Counted from the first letter of the stretch, positions 8,469 to 17,791 are shown. The stretch is DNA of 32,585 bases from an uncultured Duganella sp. (GCA_946482335.1 CAMLRG010000042.1:1-32585); one strand, 5' to 3'. Notes: generated by a model not told the origin, from the letters alone. Program-made: numbers and translations.

Positions 8469-8918
8469 ATGAAAAACATGTTCGCGGCGGTCGCCGCTGC
8501 AGCAGCCCTGATGGCCACCGTCGCTCCTGCGCAAGCGCGCGACACCAAGCTGATGTTCCCGATTGCCGGCGCCATGGCCGAGAACGACGCCAAGTCCAAG
8601 CTGGGTGATGACGTGCAGTTCCTGTTCGGCGACCAGAAGCCGGCCGGCAAAGTGCTGGAAAACCTGGGCAGCGACAAGACCAGCCAGAAGACCAACTCGG
8701 TCGGCAAGTCCGCCCAGACTTCCTGCAACTGGGCCTTCCTGTCCGCCATGCTGCAGCTGAAGAAGCGCGCCAACGCCCTGGGCGCGAACGCCATCGTCAA
8801 TATCCAGAGCAACTACAAGAACGAGCCATACTCCTCGGTCACCGAGTTCGAGTGCCATGACGGCGCCATCATGACCGGCGTTGCATTCAAGGCCGATTTC
8901 GTCCGCGTAGAGAAGTAA
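8469..8918 (+). CDS. Small exported protein with YbjQ-like 'ALGANAIV' segment
   Basis: A 149-residue protein with a cleavable signal peptide (MKNMFAAVAAAAALMATVAPAQA) and a strong ribosome-binding site (AAAGGAG at about 8455-8461). The mature part ends with KKRANALGANAIVNIQSNY. This resembles the YbjQ/DUF74-type core, in which an ALGANAV-type helix-strand precedes a basic or aromatic residue. Two cysteines (in TSCNWAF and FECHDG) could form a periplasmic disulfide. Relatives are, to my recollection, often labelled 'excinuclease ATPase subunit' in databases. That cannot be right for a short secreted protein with no Walker motif. The gene lies 27 nt after the lipoprotein gene and directly before the phosphopantetheinyl transferase gene, so it is part of the APE operon. 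Function unknown. Confidence 0.75.
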   Translation: MKNMFAAVAAAAALMATVAPAQARDTKLMFPIAGAMAENDAKSKLGDDVQFLFGDQKPAGKVLENLGSDKTSQKTNSVGKSAQTSCNWAFLSAMLQLKKRANALGANAIVNIQSNYKNEPYSSVTEFECHDGAIMTGVAFKADFVRVEK

Positions 8919-8921
8919 TCC

Positions 8922-9512
8922 ATGCGGCCGCAAGCAACCCTCTGGCTGCTTGACATGGCCGTCATTGACGATGCCACGCTGGCCCTGGGGCTCGAAAGCC
9001 TGGGCGCCAGCGTGCAGCAACGTTACCGGCGCTTCCGCCGCGCCGAACGCCAGCGGCAATTCCTGGCCGGCCGCCTGCTGCTGCAGCGGGCACTGGCCGA
9101 GGCCGTGCCCGGCGCCGCCGATACCGCCATCCAGTTCACCGAGCGCCCGGGCGCCGCCCCGCAGGTCCACATGCCTGGCGCTTCACCATTCTTCAGTATG
9201 TCACACGCGGGCCCCTGGGTCGCCTGCGCGGTGAGCACTTCGGTGCCGCTCGGGCTCGACATCGAACTGCACGGCCGCCAGCGCGATTTCGCGGCCCTGG
9301 CAGAACACAGCTTCGATGCCGCCACCGCGCAGCGCATCGCAAGCCTGCCGCCAGCGCAGCGCGCGCCGGCCTTCTATCGCGCATGGTGCCGCCTGGAGGC
9401 GCAGTACAAGCTTGGCCAGCCCGCGCTGCACTGGCAGCACCCGCCGCACGCGCAGCTGACGGTCGCGGTGGCCAGCATCGCGGAATTCGAACTCCTGGTG
9501 CGCTGCGCATAA
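8922..9512 (+). CDS. 4'-phosphopantetheinyl transferase, Sfp/AcpS superfamily
   Basis: A 196-residue protein. FSMSHAGPWVACAVS (residues 91-105) and GLDIE with Asp113 and Glu115 are the superfamily's Mg2+/CoA-binding motif. The third motif reads WCRLEAQYK: Trp155, Glu159 and Lys163 are in register with the canonical W-x-x-K-E-x-x-x-K, but the first Lys is replaced by Leu158. The enzyme should transfer phosphopantetheine from CoA to the acyl carrier proteins of the APE pathway, whose genes would be left of the window. It begins 3 nt after the previous stop behind a weak purine tract (AGAGAAG). It is the last gene of the plus-strand operon and runs into a terminator shared with the convergent BON gene. 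Confidence 0.83.
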   Translation: MRPQATLWLLDMAVIDDATLALGLESLGASVQQRYRRFRRAERQRQFLAGRLLLQRALAEAVPGAADTAIQFTERPGAAPQVHMPGASPFFSMSHAGPWVACAVSTSVPLGLDIELHGRQRDFAALAEHSFDAATAQRIASLPPAQRAPAFYRAWCRLEAQYKLGQPALHWQHPPHAQLTVAVASIAEFELLVRCA

Positions 9513-9538
9513 AAAAACGGGCAGCCGAAGCCGCCCGT
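9511..9538 (-). terminator. Intrinsic terminator of the BON-domain gene
   Basis: Stem ACGGGC (9517-9522) and GCCCGT (9533-9538) enclose a 10-nt loop. Read on the minus strand the stem is followed by a run of seven T (9511-9517), which is the Rho-independent pattern. It ends the leftward BON transcript 30 nt after its stop codon. On the plus strand the hairpin has no T run, so any effect on the APE operon would be weaker. Confidence 0.8.
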
Positions 9539-9567
9539 CAAGGGAGGTACTACTGCAGCGAGGGCAA

Positions 9568-9879
9568 TTACTTGCCGGCGACAGTCAGTTCACTCTTCAC
9601 TTCCTTCACTCCCGCCACGGCGGATGCCGCCTGGATCGCTTTGGTGCCTGCATCGGAGTTCGGTACCGAGCCGCTCAGCACCACGACGCCCTGGTTGGCG
9701 GATACCGTGATCTGCTTCTGGTCAGCGATGGCCGATTTGACCTTGGCGATCAGGGTTGCGTCAGAGGTGGCGACGGCTGCACCGGCCATGGCGGCGTCCT
9801 GCTGGGCATTGGCGGACAGCGAGGCAAGGGCGAATGCAGCGGCGGCGAACAGGCCTGCGATCAGTTTGGAATCCTTCAT
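9568..9879 (-). CDS. BON-domain periplasmic protein
   Basis: A 103-residue exported protein: signal peptide to about residue 26 (ending SANAQ), then a single BON domain. The domain runs from DATLIAKVKSAIADQ through ITVSANQGVVVLSGSVPN to AVAGVKEVKSELTV, with the hallmark V-x-L-x-G-x-V strand. BON proteins (OsmY-like) bind or stabilise membranes in the periplasm, often under envelope or osmotic stress. A good ribosome-binding site (GGAGAGGAAACACC, then ATG) precedes the start. The gene is monocistronic with its own terminator. Its upstream region holds a consensus sigma-54 promoter and two GlrR-type sites, so it is probably switched on by the neighbouring GlrK/GlrR system. Confidence 0.88.
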   Translation of the reverse strand: MKDSKLIAGLFAAAAFALASLSANAQQDAAMAGAAVATSDATLIAKVKSAIADQKQITVSANQGVVVLSGSVPNSDAGTKAIQAASAVAGVKEVKSELTVAGK

Positions 9880-9936
9880 GGTGTTTCCTCTCCTTATTGG
9901 GTTGGCATATTAACGCTGGTGCGTTGTCCTTTCCTT

Positions 9937-9952
9937 TGCAAGGCCCGTGCCA
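9937..9952 (-). promoter_or_regulatory. Sigma-54 (-24/-12) promoter of the BON gene
   Basis: Read on the minus strand the sequence is TGGCACGGGCCTTGCA. This matches the sigma-54 consensus TGGCACG-N4-TTGCW at every position, with the required 4-nt spacing between the GG and GC elements. Transcription would start near 9926, leaving a leader of about 47 nt before the BON start codon. Sigma-54 promoters need an AAA+ activator, and one (GlrR) is encoded immediately upstream. Confidence 0.9.
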
Positions 9953-9994
9953 TGTAGAGAAATCAATGACTTAGCTTTGCGGCAACACGCCATT

Positions 9995-10012
9995 TGTCGC
10001 CGGGTGGCGACA
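9995..10012. promoter_or_regulatory. GlrR-type activator site 1 (TGTC-N10-GACA)
   Basis: The sequence TGTCGCCGGGTGGCGACA is a perfect 7-bp inverted repeat with a 4-nt centre, and fits the TGTC-N10-GACA site known for enterobacterial GlrR. Its centre is about 77 bp upstream of the predicted BON transcription start, a typical distance for a sigma-54 activator. It lies between the glrR stop codon and the promoter. Confidence 0.85.
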
Positions 10013-10053
10013 GCATTCACGGCGTTTCGCGCAAGGCCCTGATTCCACGGGGT

Positions 10054-11483
<1,430 letters not shown>

Positions 11484-11487
<4 letters not shown>

Positions 11488-12029
11488 TTGCTGGCCCTCG
11501 CAGGCAGGCCGCGCTCGATTTCCTTCAGCGCTTCCAGGGTTTCGTTCAATTGCTCGGTCTTGCGCTGGTTGTCGCGCAACTGCACGCGCAGCCGCTCGCT
11601 GTCCTCGATCAGGCGGCGCGTGTCCGCGCATTGCGCCGACAGCAGCTGCGCCAGCTGGCGCAAGCCCTGCGCTTCCGGCTCCTGCGCGGTGGCCACGATG
11701 TCGAATTGCGCCTGGGCCCGGGCCAGGTCGCCGTTGCCGCGCGTGAGCGACAGCACCATGGCCGATTGCAGCAGGTTCCTGGGCGTCTTCTGTTGCAGCG
11801 ACAGGCCGCTCAATTCCTTCAGCAATTCCCCTTGCGTCATGCGCCGCAGCGACTGGTGGTAGGCGAGCAGCGGCGCCACCTCGTCCTGCGGCGCCACGAG
11901 CAGGGTCAGCGGGGCCGGGGCGGCCGGCGGCGGCAGCGGCGGCAAAGCCGGCGTCGGGGCCACGGGCTGGCGCTGGGCGCAGGCCGCGAGCAGCGTCAAC
12001 AGCAAAAGCGGGAAAATCTTAAGTGTCAT
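11484..12029 (-). CDS. qseG: QseG/YfhG-like outer-membrane lipoprotein
   Basis: A 181-residue lipoprotein. The signal peptide ends in LLAAC with Cys17, followed by a proline-rich linker (about residues 23-42) and a helical region with a C-terminal coiled-coil-like stretch (IEDSERLRVQLRDNQRKTEQL). The ATG at 12029 overlaps the kinase stop by 11 nt, and the gene's own stop overlaps the glrR start, so the three genes form one coupled unit. In enterobacteria QseG is an outer-membrane lipoprotein that touches the sensor GlrK and helps set its activity. The assignment rests on operon position and lipoprotein architecture rather than strong sequence likeness. Confidence 0.75.
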
Positions 12030-13440
12030 AAGGCAGTTCAATCCGGAAGTGGGCGCCGGAAGTGGCCGGCAGCAGTTGCAGGGAGCCGCCATGGGCGCTG
12101 ACGTACTCGAACACGATGGACAGGCCGACGCCATTGCCGCGCCGCGCGCCGGGCGGCTGGCGTTGGCCCTGGTAGAAGGGTTCGAAGATATGTGCCGCGT
12201 CTTCCGAGGCGACGCCCGGGCCCTGGTCGATGCAATCGATGGCCAGGGTGTCGGCCTGTTCGCCGACGATGAAACGCACGGTGCCGCCTTCGGGGCTGTA
12301 GCGTACCGCGTTCGACAGCAGGTTGCTGGCCGCGATAGCCATCTTGCCGGGATCGACGGAGATCAGCGGCGCATTGCCTTCCACCGCCACGTCCAGGCGG
12401 CGTGCCTGCCATTGCAGGCGCTGCGCGTCGACCGCATCGCGCAGCAGGGCGGCGATATCGGTCGGCTTGCGCTGCAAATGCTGGGCCGCAAAGGTTGCCG
12501 TGTTGTAGCGCAGCAGGTCCTCGATCTGGTTTTGCAGCGACGCCGTGTTCTGGCGCAGGATGGCGGCCACCTCGCGCTGGTTGGGCGTCAGCGTGCCGGC
12601 CACTTCGTCTTCCAGCAAGGCCACGCCTTCCACCAGCGCCGCCAGCGGCGTTTTCAGTTCGTGCGAAATATGGCGCAGGAAGCGCGACTTGTCCGCTTCC
12701 AGGCTGGCCAGGCGCTGGCGCAGCCAGTTCAATTGCTGGCCGAGGCGGCGCAAGTCGTCCGGCCCTTCGACTTCGATCGGCTGGTCGTAGCGGTTGCCGC
12801 CCAGGCGGTCGATGGCGCCTTCGATCTGCGCCAACGGGCGCGACAGCCACATGCCGCAGCCGATGGCCAGCGCGGCGGCCAGGCTGATACAGGCCAGCAG
12901 CTGGCCGGCCAGCACCCCGCGCCGGTGCTCGAGCCCCAGCAGGATGCGCTGGTTGCGCTGGTCCACTTCGCGTTTGACTTCTTCCGCCAATTCCTCATTG
13001 ATGGCGGGCAGTCCCGCCAGCGCGACGTTGAGCATCTGCTGGCGCTGGGCGCGCTTGGTGCGCGGCGCCTGCAGCGCATTCCAGGCTTGTTCGCCCTGTT
13101 CGCGCCACGCCGCGAAGCTGGATTTCGGCACCGAGGGCAAGCCCTGGGACAGCGCCGACAGCGCATCCTCGCCATCGCGCCAGGCGGCGGCGTAGCGGTC
13201 GCGGAAGGCGGTATCGTCCAGCACCAGGAATTGGCGCGCGCTGCGCTCCATCGCCACGCTGCGTTCGGCCAGGCGCTGCACGTTGGCGGTCAACACCACC
13301 GCGTGCTGGCCCACTTCGCGGCTCTCCGCGGCCAGGCGGTCCAGAGTCAGCAAGGCCTGGACCGAGGTGGCACTGAGCAGCAGGGCGATCACCAGGAATA
13401 CGCCCAGCAGTAATTGGCGAAAGGAAAGCTTGATGAACAT
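12019..13440 (-). CDS. glrK: Sensor histidine kinase GlrK (QseE) type
   Basis: A 473-residue membrane kinase: transmembrane helix 1 (about residues 10-30), a helical periplasmic domain (about 31-178), transmembrane helix 2 (about 180-200), HAMP (about 201-250), HisKA with His260 in HISHELKTP, and an ATPase domain with NAVRYSP, DQGPG and GNGVGLSIV boxes. The kinase should phosphorylate the response regulator two genes downstream. I chose the ATG at 13440, which gives the usual MFIKLSFRQLL start; an in-frame GTG at 13461 would add seven residues and place a 10-bp inverted repeat inside the gene. No clear ribosome-binding site precedes either. The helical periplasmic domain without a recognisable ligand fold fits envelope-stress sensing. 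Confidence 0.85.
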   Translation of the reverse strand: MFIKLSFRQLLLGVFLVIALLLSATSVQALLTLDRLAAESREVGQHAVVLTANVQRLAERSVAMERSARQFLVLDDTAFRDRYAAAWRDGEDALSALSQGLPSVPKSSFAAWREQGEQAWNALQAPRTKRAQRQQMLNVALAGLPAINEELAEEVKREVDQRNQRILLGLEHRRGVLAGQLLACISLAAALAIGCGMWLSRPLAQIEGAIDRLGGNRYDQPIEVEGPDDLRRLGQQLNWLRQRLASLEADKSRFLRHISHELKTPLAALVEGVALLEDEVAGTLTPNQREVAAILRQNTASLQNQIEDLLRYNTATFAAQHLQRKPTDIAALLRDAVDAQRLQWQARRLDVAVEGNAPLISVDPGKMAIAASNLLSNAVRYSPEGGTVRFIVGEQADTLAIDCIDQGPGVASEDAAHIFEPFYQGQRQPPGARRGNGVGLSIVFEYVSAHGGSLQLLPATSGAHFRIELPYDT

Positions 13441-13444
13441 AGAG

Positions 13445-13479
13445 CATGCGCCGGAAACCACATGGTTAACCGGCGCATG
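13445..13479. repeat. 10-bp perfect inverted repeat upstream of glrK
   Basis: Arms CATGCGCCGG (13445-13454) and CCGGCGCATG (13470-13479) are perfectly complementary with a 15-nt spacer. The element begins 5 nt before the chosen glrK start and fills much of the 81-nt gap to tctE. It has no T run, so it is unlikely to be a terminator. It could be an operator or a leader hairpin that limits access to the glrK start. Confidence 0.6.
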
Positions 13480-13521
13480 ATAGGGGATTTCGGCTTCCTG
13501 CCGCGTTCGCTTGGGCGGCCG

Positions 13522-14973
13522 TTACGCTGCCGTCGCCGACGCCGGCACCGCAGGCGCGGCCTGGAACGTGACGCGCACCAGCAAGCCGCGCCCGCCGCTG
13601 CCTTCGGCCAGTTCGACCTCGGCATGGTGCAGGGCCGCGATATCGCGCACGATGGCCAGCCCGAGCCCTGAGCCGCCGGGATTGGCCTGCATGGTCGACG
13701 CCGCGCGGTAGAAGGGCGAAAACACCCGTTCGCGGTCTTCGGGCAGGATGCCGGGGCCGCTGTCCTCCACCTCCAGCACCACCTGCGAACCCAAAGGCCG
13801 CACGCGCAGCACCACGCTGCCGCCGCGCGGCGTATAGCGCAGGGCATTGTCGACCAGGTTGGACACCAGTTCATGCAGCAGCAAGGCTTGTCCGTTCACG
13901 CTCGCTTCGCCGTCGCCCTCCAGCGCCAGGTCGATCCCGCGTCCTACGGCGGATACGGCCAGCTCCAGCGCCACCTGCTGCACCGTCTCCCGCAGCGGGA
14001 CCGGAACCGGTTCGCCGTTCTCGCTATGCTCGATGCGCGCCAGCATCAGCAAGCGGTTGGCCAGGTGCACGGTGGAATCGGTGGTGGCTGCCATGCTGGC
14101 CACCACATTGCGCAATTCCGGCGGCGCCGACGCGCTGCGCTCGAGCTCGCGCTGCGCCAGCTCGGCCTGCGTCTTGAGCACCGTCAGCGGGGTGCGCAGC
14201 TGGTGCGACGCGTCGGCGATGAAGCGGCGCTGGCTGGCGATCAGTCCCGCGATGCGGGTGGTCGAGGCGTTCATGGCCTGCACCAGCGGCCGCACCTCCT
14301 TGTGCACCAGCGCCGGATCGAGGTCGGACAGGTCGGATACGTCACGCGATTCCACTTCCTGCTTCAGCTGCATCAGCGGCCGCAGCACCAGCTTCACCGC
14401 AAACCACACCAGCAAGCCCGCCAGCAGCACCACGCTGGCTTGCCAGACGATGGTGTCGAACAGGATCTTGCGCGTCAGGCCCTTGCGCGCATCCAGGGTT
14501 TCCCCGACCTGGATCAGGGCGATGCCGCGCATGTTGTCGTCGTATACCGGCTGCAGCAGGGCGGCGATGCGGATCGGCTGGCCGTTGTAGTTGGCGTGGT
14601 AGAAGCGCACCAGGGCGGGGTAGTTTTCCGAGCGCGGCACGTTGCCCGGCACGGCAGGCAGGTCGTCGTAGCCAGAAACGGTTTCTCCCTTGATGCCGGT
14701 GACCTTGTAATAGATGCGGCCCAGGGTGTCGGTCTCGAAACTGTCCAGCGCCACATAGGGCACGTCGACCACGACTTTGCCGTCTTCCACCGTGACGCGC
14801 TCCGCCAGCGCGCGGGTGGACGCCAGCAGCGAGCGGTCGTACGCCATGTCGGCCGCATCCACCGCGTTGTAGTAGACCGAAATGGTGTTGATGATCTCCA
14901 GCACCACCAGCGGCAGCAGCAGCCAGCGCAGCAACTGCCCGCGCAGGCTGCCCATTGCGTGCAGGGCCTTCAT
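13522..14973 (-). CDS. tctE: Sensor histidine kinase, TctE-like
   Basis: A 483-residue kinase: transmembrane helix 1 (about residues 15-36), a periplasmic domain of about 130 residues of the TctE N-terminal type (YDRSLLASTRALAERV, later YYKVTG and GYDDLP), transmembrane helix 2 (about 175-197), a HAMP-like linker, HisKA with His257 in ADASHQLRTP, and an ATPase domain (NLVDNALRYTP, EDSGPGI, GGSGLGLAIV). The start overlaps the tctD stop (TGATG at 14971-14975), so the pair is coupled. Proteins of this group sense tricarboxylates or related periplasmic ligands and phosphorylate TctD. A longer open frame to 15576 is an out-of-frame read of tctD and was discarded. Confidence 0.87.
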   Translation of the reverse strand: MKALHAMGSLRGQLLRWLLLPLVVLEIINTISVYYNAVDAADMAYDRSLLASTRALAERVTVEDGKVVVDVPYVALDSFETDTLGRIYYKVTGIKGETVSGYDDLPAVPGNVPRSENYPALVRFYHANYNGQPIRIAALLQPVYDDNMRGIALIQVGETLDARKGLTRKILFDTIVWQASVVLLAGLLVWFAVKLVLRPLMQLKQEVESRDVSDLSDLDPALVHKEVRPLVQAMNASTTRIAGLIASQRRFIADASHQLRTPLTVLKTQAELAQRELERSASAPPELRNVVASMAATTDSTVHLANRLLMLARIEHSENGEPVPVPLRETVQQVALELAVSAVGRGIDLALEGDGEASVNGQALLLHELVSNLVDNALRYTPRGGSVVLRVRPLGSQVVLEVEDSGPGILPEDRERVFSPFYRAASTMQANPGGSGLGLAIVRDIAALHHAEVELAEGSGGRGLLVRVTFQAAPAVPASATAA

Positions 14974-15659
14974 CAGGCCTTGGCTTCGGCCGGCTGCAGC
15001 AGGTAGCCGATGCCGCGCAGGGTGGTGATGGCGGCGGCACCCGGCTCCTTGCGGTCCAGCTTCTTGCGCACGCGGTGGATGTACAGCTCGATGGCATCGA
15101 GGTTGGCGTCGTCCGCCAGCGAGAACACCTGGTCGAACAGTTTTTCCTTCGCCAACGGCTTGCCGCCTTTGGTGATCAGCGCTTCCAGCACGGCGTGTTC
15201 GCGCGGCGTCAGCTGCAGGTTTTCGCCGAAGTAGGAAAACATGCGGCTCACCGTGTCGAAGCGCAGCGCGCCGCATTCGTACACCAGCGCTTCGTTGCCG
15301 ACGCTGCGGCGCAGCAAGGCTTTCACGCGCGCTTCCAGTTCCACCAGCTCGAAAGGTTTGGCGAGGTAATCGTCGGCGCCCAGGTTCAGGCCCTGCACGC
15401 GGTCTTCCAGGCCGCCGCGCGCGGTCAGGATCAATACCGGCGTCTTGCCGCCGCGCGCGCGCAGGCGCTTCAGCACTTCCAGGCCGTCCATGCGCGGCAA
15501 GGTCAGGTCCAGGATCACCAGGGCGTATTCCTGGGTCAGGAGCAGGGAGTCGGCGTCGGCGCCATTGTCGGCGCATTCAACGGAAAGGTTGGCGTCACGC
15601 AGGGCTTTGGACAGCCAGTGTTGCAATTCGGTGTGGTCTTCCACTAACAGTATTCGCAT
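14973..15659 (-). CDS. tctD: OmpR-family response regulator, TctD-like
   Basis: A 228-residue regulator. The receiver domain (1-115) has Asp51 in ILDLTLP, Thr79 in LTARG and Lys101 in LAKPFE. The C-terminal winged helix (about 125-222) contains LTPREHAVLEAL and IELYIHRVRKKL, with the usual RGIGYLL end. It is divergently arranged to the porin and transporter operon with 100 bp between start codons, as expected for a regulator of that operon. In Salmonella TctD controls the TctCBA tricarboxylate transporter; here the target genes are different (see the Bug and ABC entries). Confidence 0.88.
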   Translation of the reverse strand: MRILLVEDHTELQHWLSKALRDANLSVECADNGADADSLLLTQEYALVILDLTLPRMDGLEVLKRLRARGGKTPVLILTARGGLEDRVQGLNLGADDYLAKPFELVELEARVKALLRRSVGNEALVYECGALRFDTVSRMFSYFGENLQLTPREHAVLEALITKGGKPLAKEKLFDQVFSLADDANLDAIELYIHRVRKKLDRKEPGAAAITTLRGIGYLLQPAEAKA

Positions 15660-15759
15660 GGCATTTGCCTGAAAGGCGATTGAAAGGTTGGCGATTTTAT
15701 AGTTGAACCGTGCCAGAGCGAGGCATGACTGAAATAACTATAAACCCAGGAGACTGATT
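15660..15759. promoter_or_regulatory. Divergent tctD / porin control region
   Basis: A 100-bp intergenic region between two outward-facing genes, noticeably more AT-rich in its middle (GCGATTTTATAGTTGAAC) than the surrounding DNA. On the minus strand, TATAAAAT (15694-15701) could serve as a -10 element for tctDE. The plus-strand side ends in an AGGAG ribosome-binding site (15748-15752). TctD-binding sites are expected here but I cannot define them. Confidence 0.5.
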
Positions 15760-16827
15760 GTGAAAAGAACTTCGATGGCAGCGGCCGTCGCAATGATGTT
15801 TGCCGCCTATACTTCCGCCAACGCCCAATCCAATGTGCAGGTCTATGGCCTGCTCGACCTCGGTGTCGACGTCACGTCCGACGCCAAGCCGGGCGGCGGC
15901 ACCGTGAGCCATGTCAGCTCCGGCGGCATGAATACTTCGCGCTGGGGCATCAAAGGCAGCGAAGACCTGGGCGGCGGCCTGAAAGCGGTGTTCCAGCTGG
16001 AAGGCGGCATCCTGATGGATACCGGCGCCCAGGACGGCGCCCTGTTCAAGCGCCAGGCCAACATCGGCCTGGAAGGCAAATACGGCCGCCTGGTGCTGGG
16101 CCGCTCCTTCACCACCGTGTACGAAACCGTGATCCGCTTCGACCCGATGGGCTTCGCGCCGTACTACTCCTGGGCCACCGGCGCCAGCGCCACCCTGCCA
16201 AGCAAATTCGGCATGACCACCGGCTTCGACAACCAGATCAAGTATTCCGGCTCGGCCGGCGACTGGAAGTACGGCTTCAGCTACGGCCTGGGCGAACAGC
16301 AGAACGGCAGTTCGGCCGACAGCGCCCGCTACGCCGGCGCGGTCAGCTACCAGGCCGAGTCGCTGGGCGCCATGTTCACGATGGAGCGCATCAACGGCAA
16401 TACCGTGGCGGCCACCGGCAACCGCGACGAAACCACCGCCATCCACATGGGCGGCTATTACGCCAGCGGTCCTTTCAAGGTCTGGGTTGGCGGCCGCGCG
16501 TACAAACTGCAGTCCGGCAAGACCGGTGTGGCCGATGTGAAAGGCAACACCTTGTGGACCGGTGTCGCATACAAGCTGCAGCCTAATGTCACCCTGACCG
16601 GCGCCGTGTACCATGTGGACGTGCGCAATGTGGCGACCGGCAAGGATGCCGACCCGACGATGTACGTGCTGCGCTATCGCTATCACGCGTCCAAGCGCAC
16701 CGACCTGTATGCCACCGTGGGCTACACCAAGGCCAAGCACGGCCAGCTGATCGGCCTGTCGCGCGACGACGCGGGCTTCAGCGACAGCCAGCATGGCCTG
16801 ATGGTTGGCATGCAGCACCGCTTCTGA
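15760..16827 (+). CDS. Gram-negative porin (OmpC-like, betaproteobacterial type)
   Basis: A 355-residue outer-membrane trimeric-porin family protein. It starts with GTG at 15760 behind AGGAG with 7-nt spacing; an ATG five codons later is a weaker alternative. The signal peptide ends at about ANAQ, followed by SNVQVYGLLDLGV, the standard first strand. RWGIKGSEDLGGGLKAVFQLE and the terminal phenylalanine of MVGMQHRF (the BAM recognition end) are diagnostic. It would let the transported solute cross the outer membrane. The Bug gene follows after 13 nt, so it is probably the first gene of the operon divergent from tctDE. Confidence 0.9.
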   Translation: MKRTSMAAAVAMMFAAYTSANAQSNVQVYGLLDLGVDVTSDAKPGGGTVSHVSSGGMNTSRWGIKGSEDLGGGLKAVFQLEGGILMDTGAQDGALFKRQANIGLEGKYGRLVLGRSFTTVYETVIRFDPMGFAPYYSWATGASATLPSKFGMTTGFDNQIKYSGSAGDWKYGFSYGLGEQQNGSSADSARYAGAVSYQAESLGAMFTMERINGNTVAATGNRDETTAIHMGGYYASGPFKVWVGGRAYKLQSGKTGVADVKGNTLWTGVAYKLQPNVTLTGAVYHVDVRNVATGKDADPTMYVLRYRYHASKRTDLYATVGYTKAKHGQLIGLSRDDAGFSDSQHGLMVGMQHRF

Positions 16828-16840
16828 TAAAAGTATCGCC

Positions 16841-17791
16841 ATGAAGATCCTGCAAACCATTGTCGCCGCCTTCCTGCTCATCGCAGGACAGCTGCACGCC
16901 GCGGAGTGCATCGTGCCGTCCAAACCGGGCGGCGCGATGGACCTGACGTGCAAGCTGGCCCAGAAGGGCCTGGCGACGATGCCGGGCGGCCAGCCGATGC
17001 GGCTGGTCTACCGTCCGGGCGGGATCGGTGCCGTGGCCTGGCACTCGCTGGCATCCCAGCGCCGCGCCGAGCCGAACACCCTGGTGGCGTTCTCCGGCGG
17101 CTCCCTGCTGAATATCGCGCAAGGCAAGTTCGGCAAGGCCAGTGCCGACGACGTGCGCTGGGTGGCCGCGCTGGGCGTGGATTACGGCATGATCGCGGTG
17201 CGCTCCGATTCGCCCTTCAAGTCGCTGGCCGACCTGGTGGCGGCGCTCAAGCGCGATCCTTCCAAAGTGCTGATCGGCGTCAGCGGCACCATCGGCAGCC
17301 AGGACTGGCTGAAGGTGGCGATGCTGGTGCGCCAGGCCGGCATGGACCCGAAAGTGCTGCGCTTCGTGGCATTGGAAGGCGGCGGCGAAGCCTTCACCGC
17401 GATGCAGGCGAACTACGTGCACGTGGTGTCGGGCGATGCCTCCGAAGCCAGCCTGGCTGCGGCAGGCGGCAGGATCCGCGTGCTGGCCGTCATGTCGGAA
17501 CAGCGCCTGCCGGGCGTGCTGGCGGCCGTGCCGACCGCGCGCGAGCAGGGCTACGACCTGGTCTGGCCTGTGATCCGTGGCGTGTGGATGGGTCCCCAGG
17601 TGGCCGATGCCGATTACCGGCAATGGGTGGCGACGTTCGACCAGCTCCTGGCCAGTCCCGCGTTCGCAAAGTTGCGCACCGAGGCCGGACTATATCCCTT
17701 CAGCCTGACAGGACAGGCCCTTAACGACCATGTCCACAAAGCAGTGGACGACTACCGAATACGCGCCAGCCAGCTAGGCCTGGTGCGCTGA
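16841..17791 (+). CDS. Orphan Bug/TctC-family periplasmic solute receptor
   Basis: A 316-residue periplasmic binding protein with a signal peptide (MKILQTIVAAFLLIAGQLHAAE). It has the family's N-terminal PGGAMD loop (residues about 30-35), the segment LVAFSGGSLLNIAQGKFGK, and the C-terminal ALNDHVHKAVDDYRI. Bug proteins bind small carboxylates or amides for tripartite tricarboxylate transporters. No TctA or TctB membrane gene is in the window, and the next genes are an ABC transporter. It may donate ligand to an unlinked permease, or act as a co-sensor for TctE, as has been described for a Bug protein in Bordetella. The open frame extends 12 codons upstream into the porin, but 16841 gives the signal peptide. 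Confidence 0.82.
   Translation: MKILQTIVAAFLLIAGQLHAAECIVPSKPGGAMDLTCKLAQKGLATMPGGQPMRLVYRPGGIGAVAWHSLASQRRAEPNTLVAFSGGSLLNIAQGKFGKASADDVRWVAALGVDYGMIAVRSDSPFKSLADLVAALKRDPSKVLIGVSGTIGSQDWLKVAMLVRQAGMDPKVLRFVALEGGGEAFTAMQANYVHVVSGDASEASLAAAGGRIRVLAVMSEQRLPGVLAAVPTAREQGYDLVWPVIRGVWMGPQVADADYRQWVATFDQLLASPAFAKLRTEAGLYPFSLTGQALNDHVHKAVDDYRIRASQLGLVR

Noticed and set aside
8469..8918. Naming the small exported protein an excinuclease subunit
   Set aside because: It has a signal peptide, is only 149 residues long and lacks Walker motifs or zinc fingers, so it cannot be UvrA-like.
9511..9538. Treating the hairpin as a terminator for the APE operon
   Set aside because: The T run is only on the minus-strand side; on the plus strand it is an A run before the stem, so it was assigned to the BON gene.
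13445..13479. Intrinsic terminator for tctE at the inverted repeat
   Set aside because: No T tract follows the stem on either strand and the arms lie 5 nt before the next start codon.
14974..15576. Apparent extension of the TctE frame through the regulator gene
   Set aside because: The extra residues are low-complexity Arg/Ala/Gly sequence from tctD read out of frame; tctE has a coupled start at 14973.
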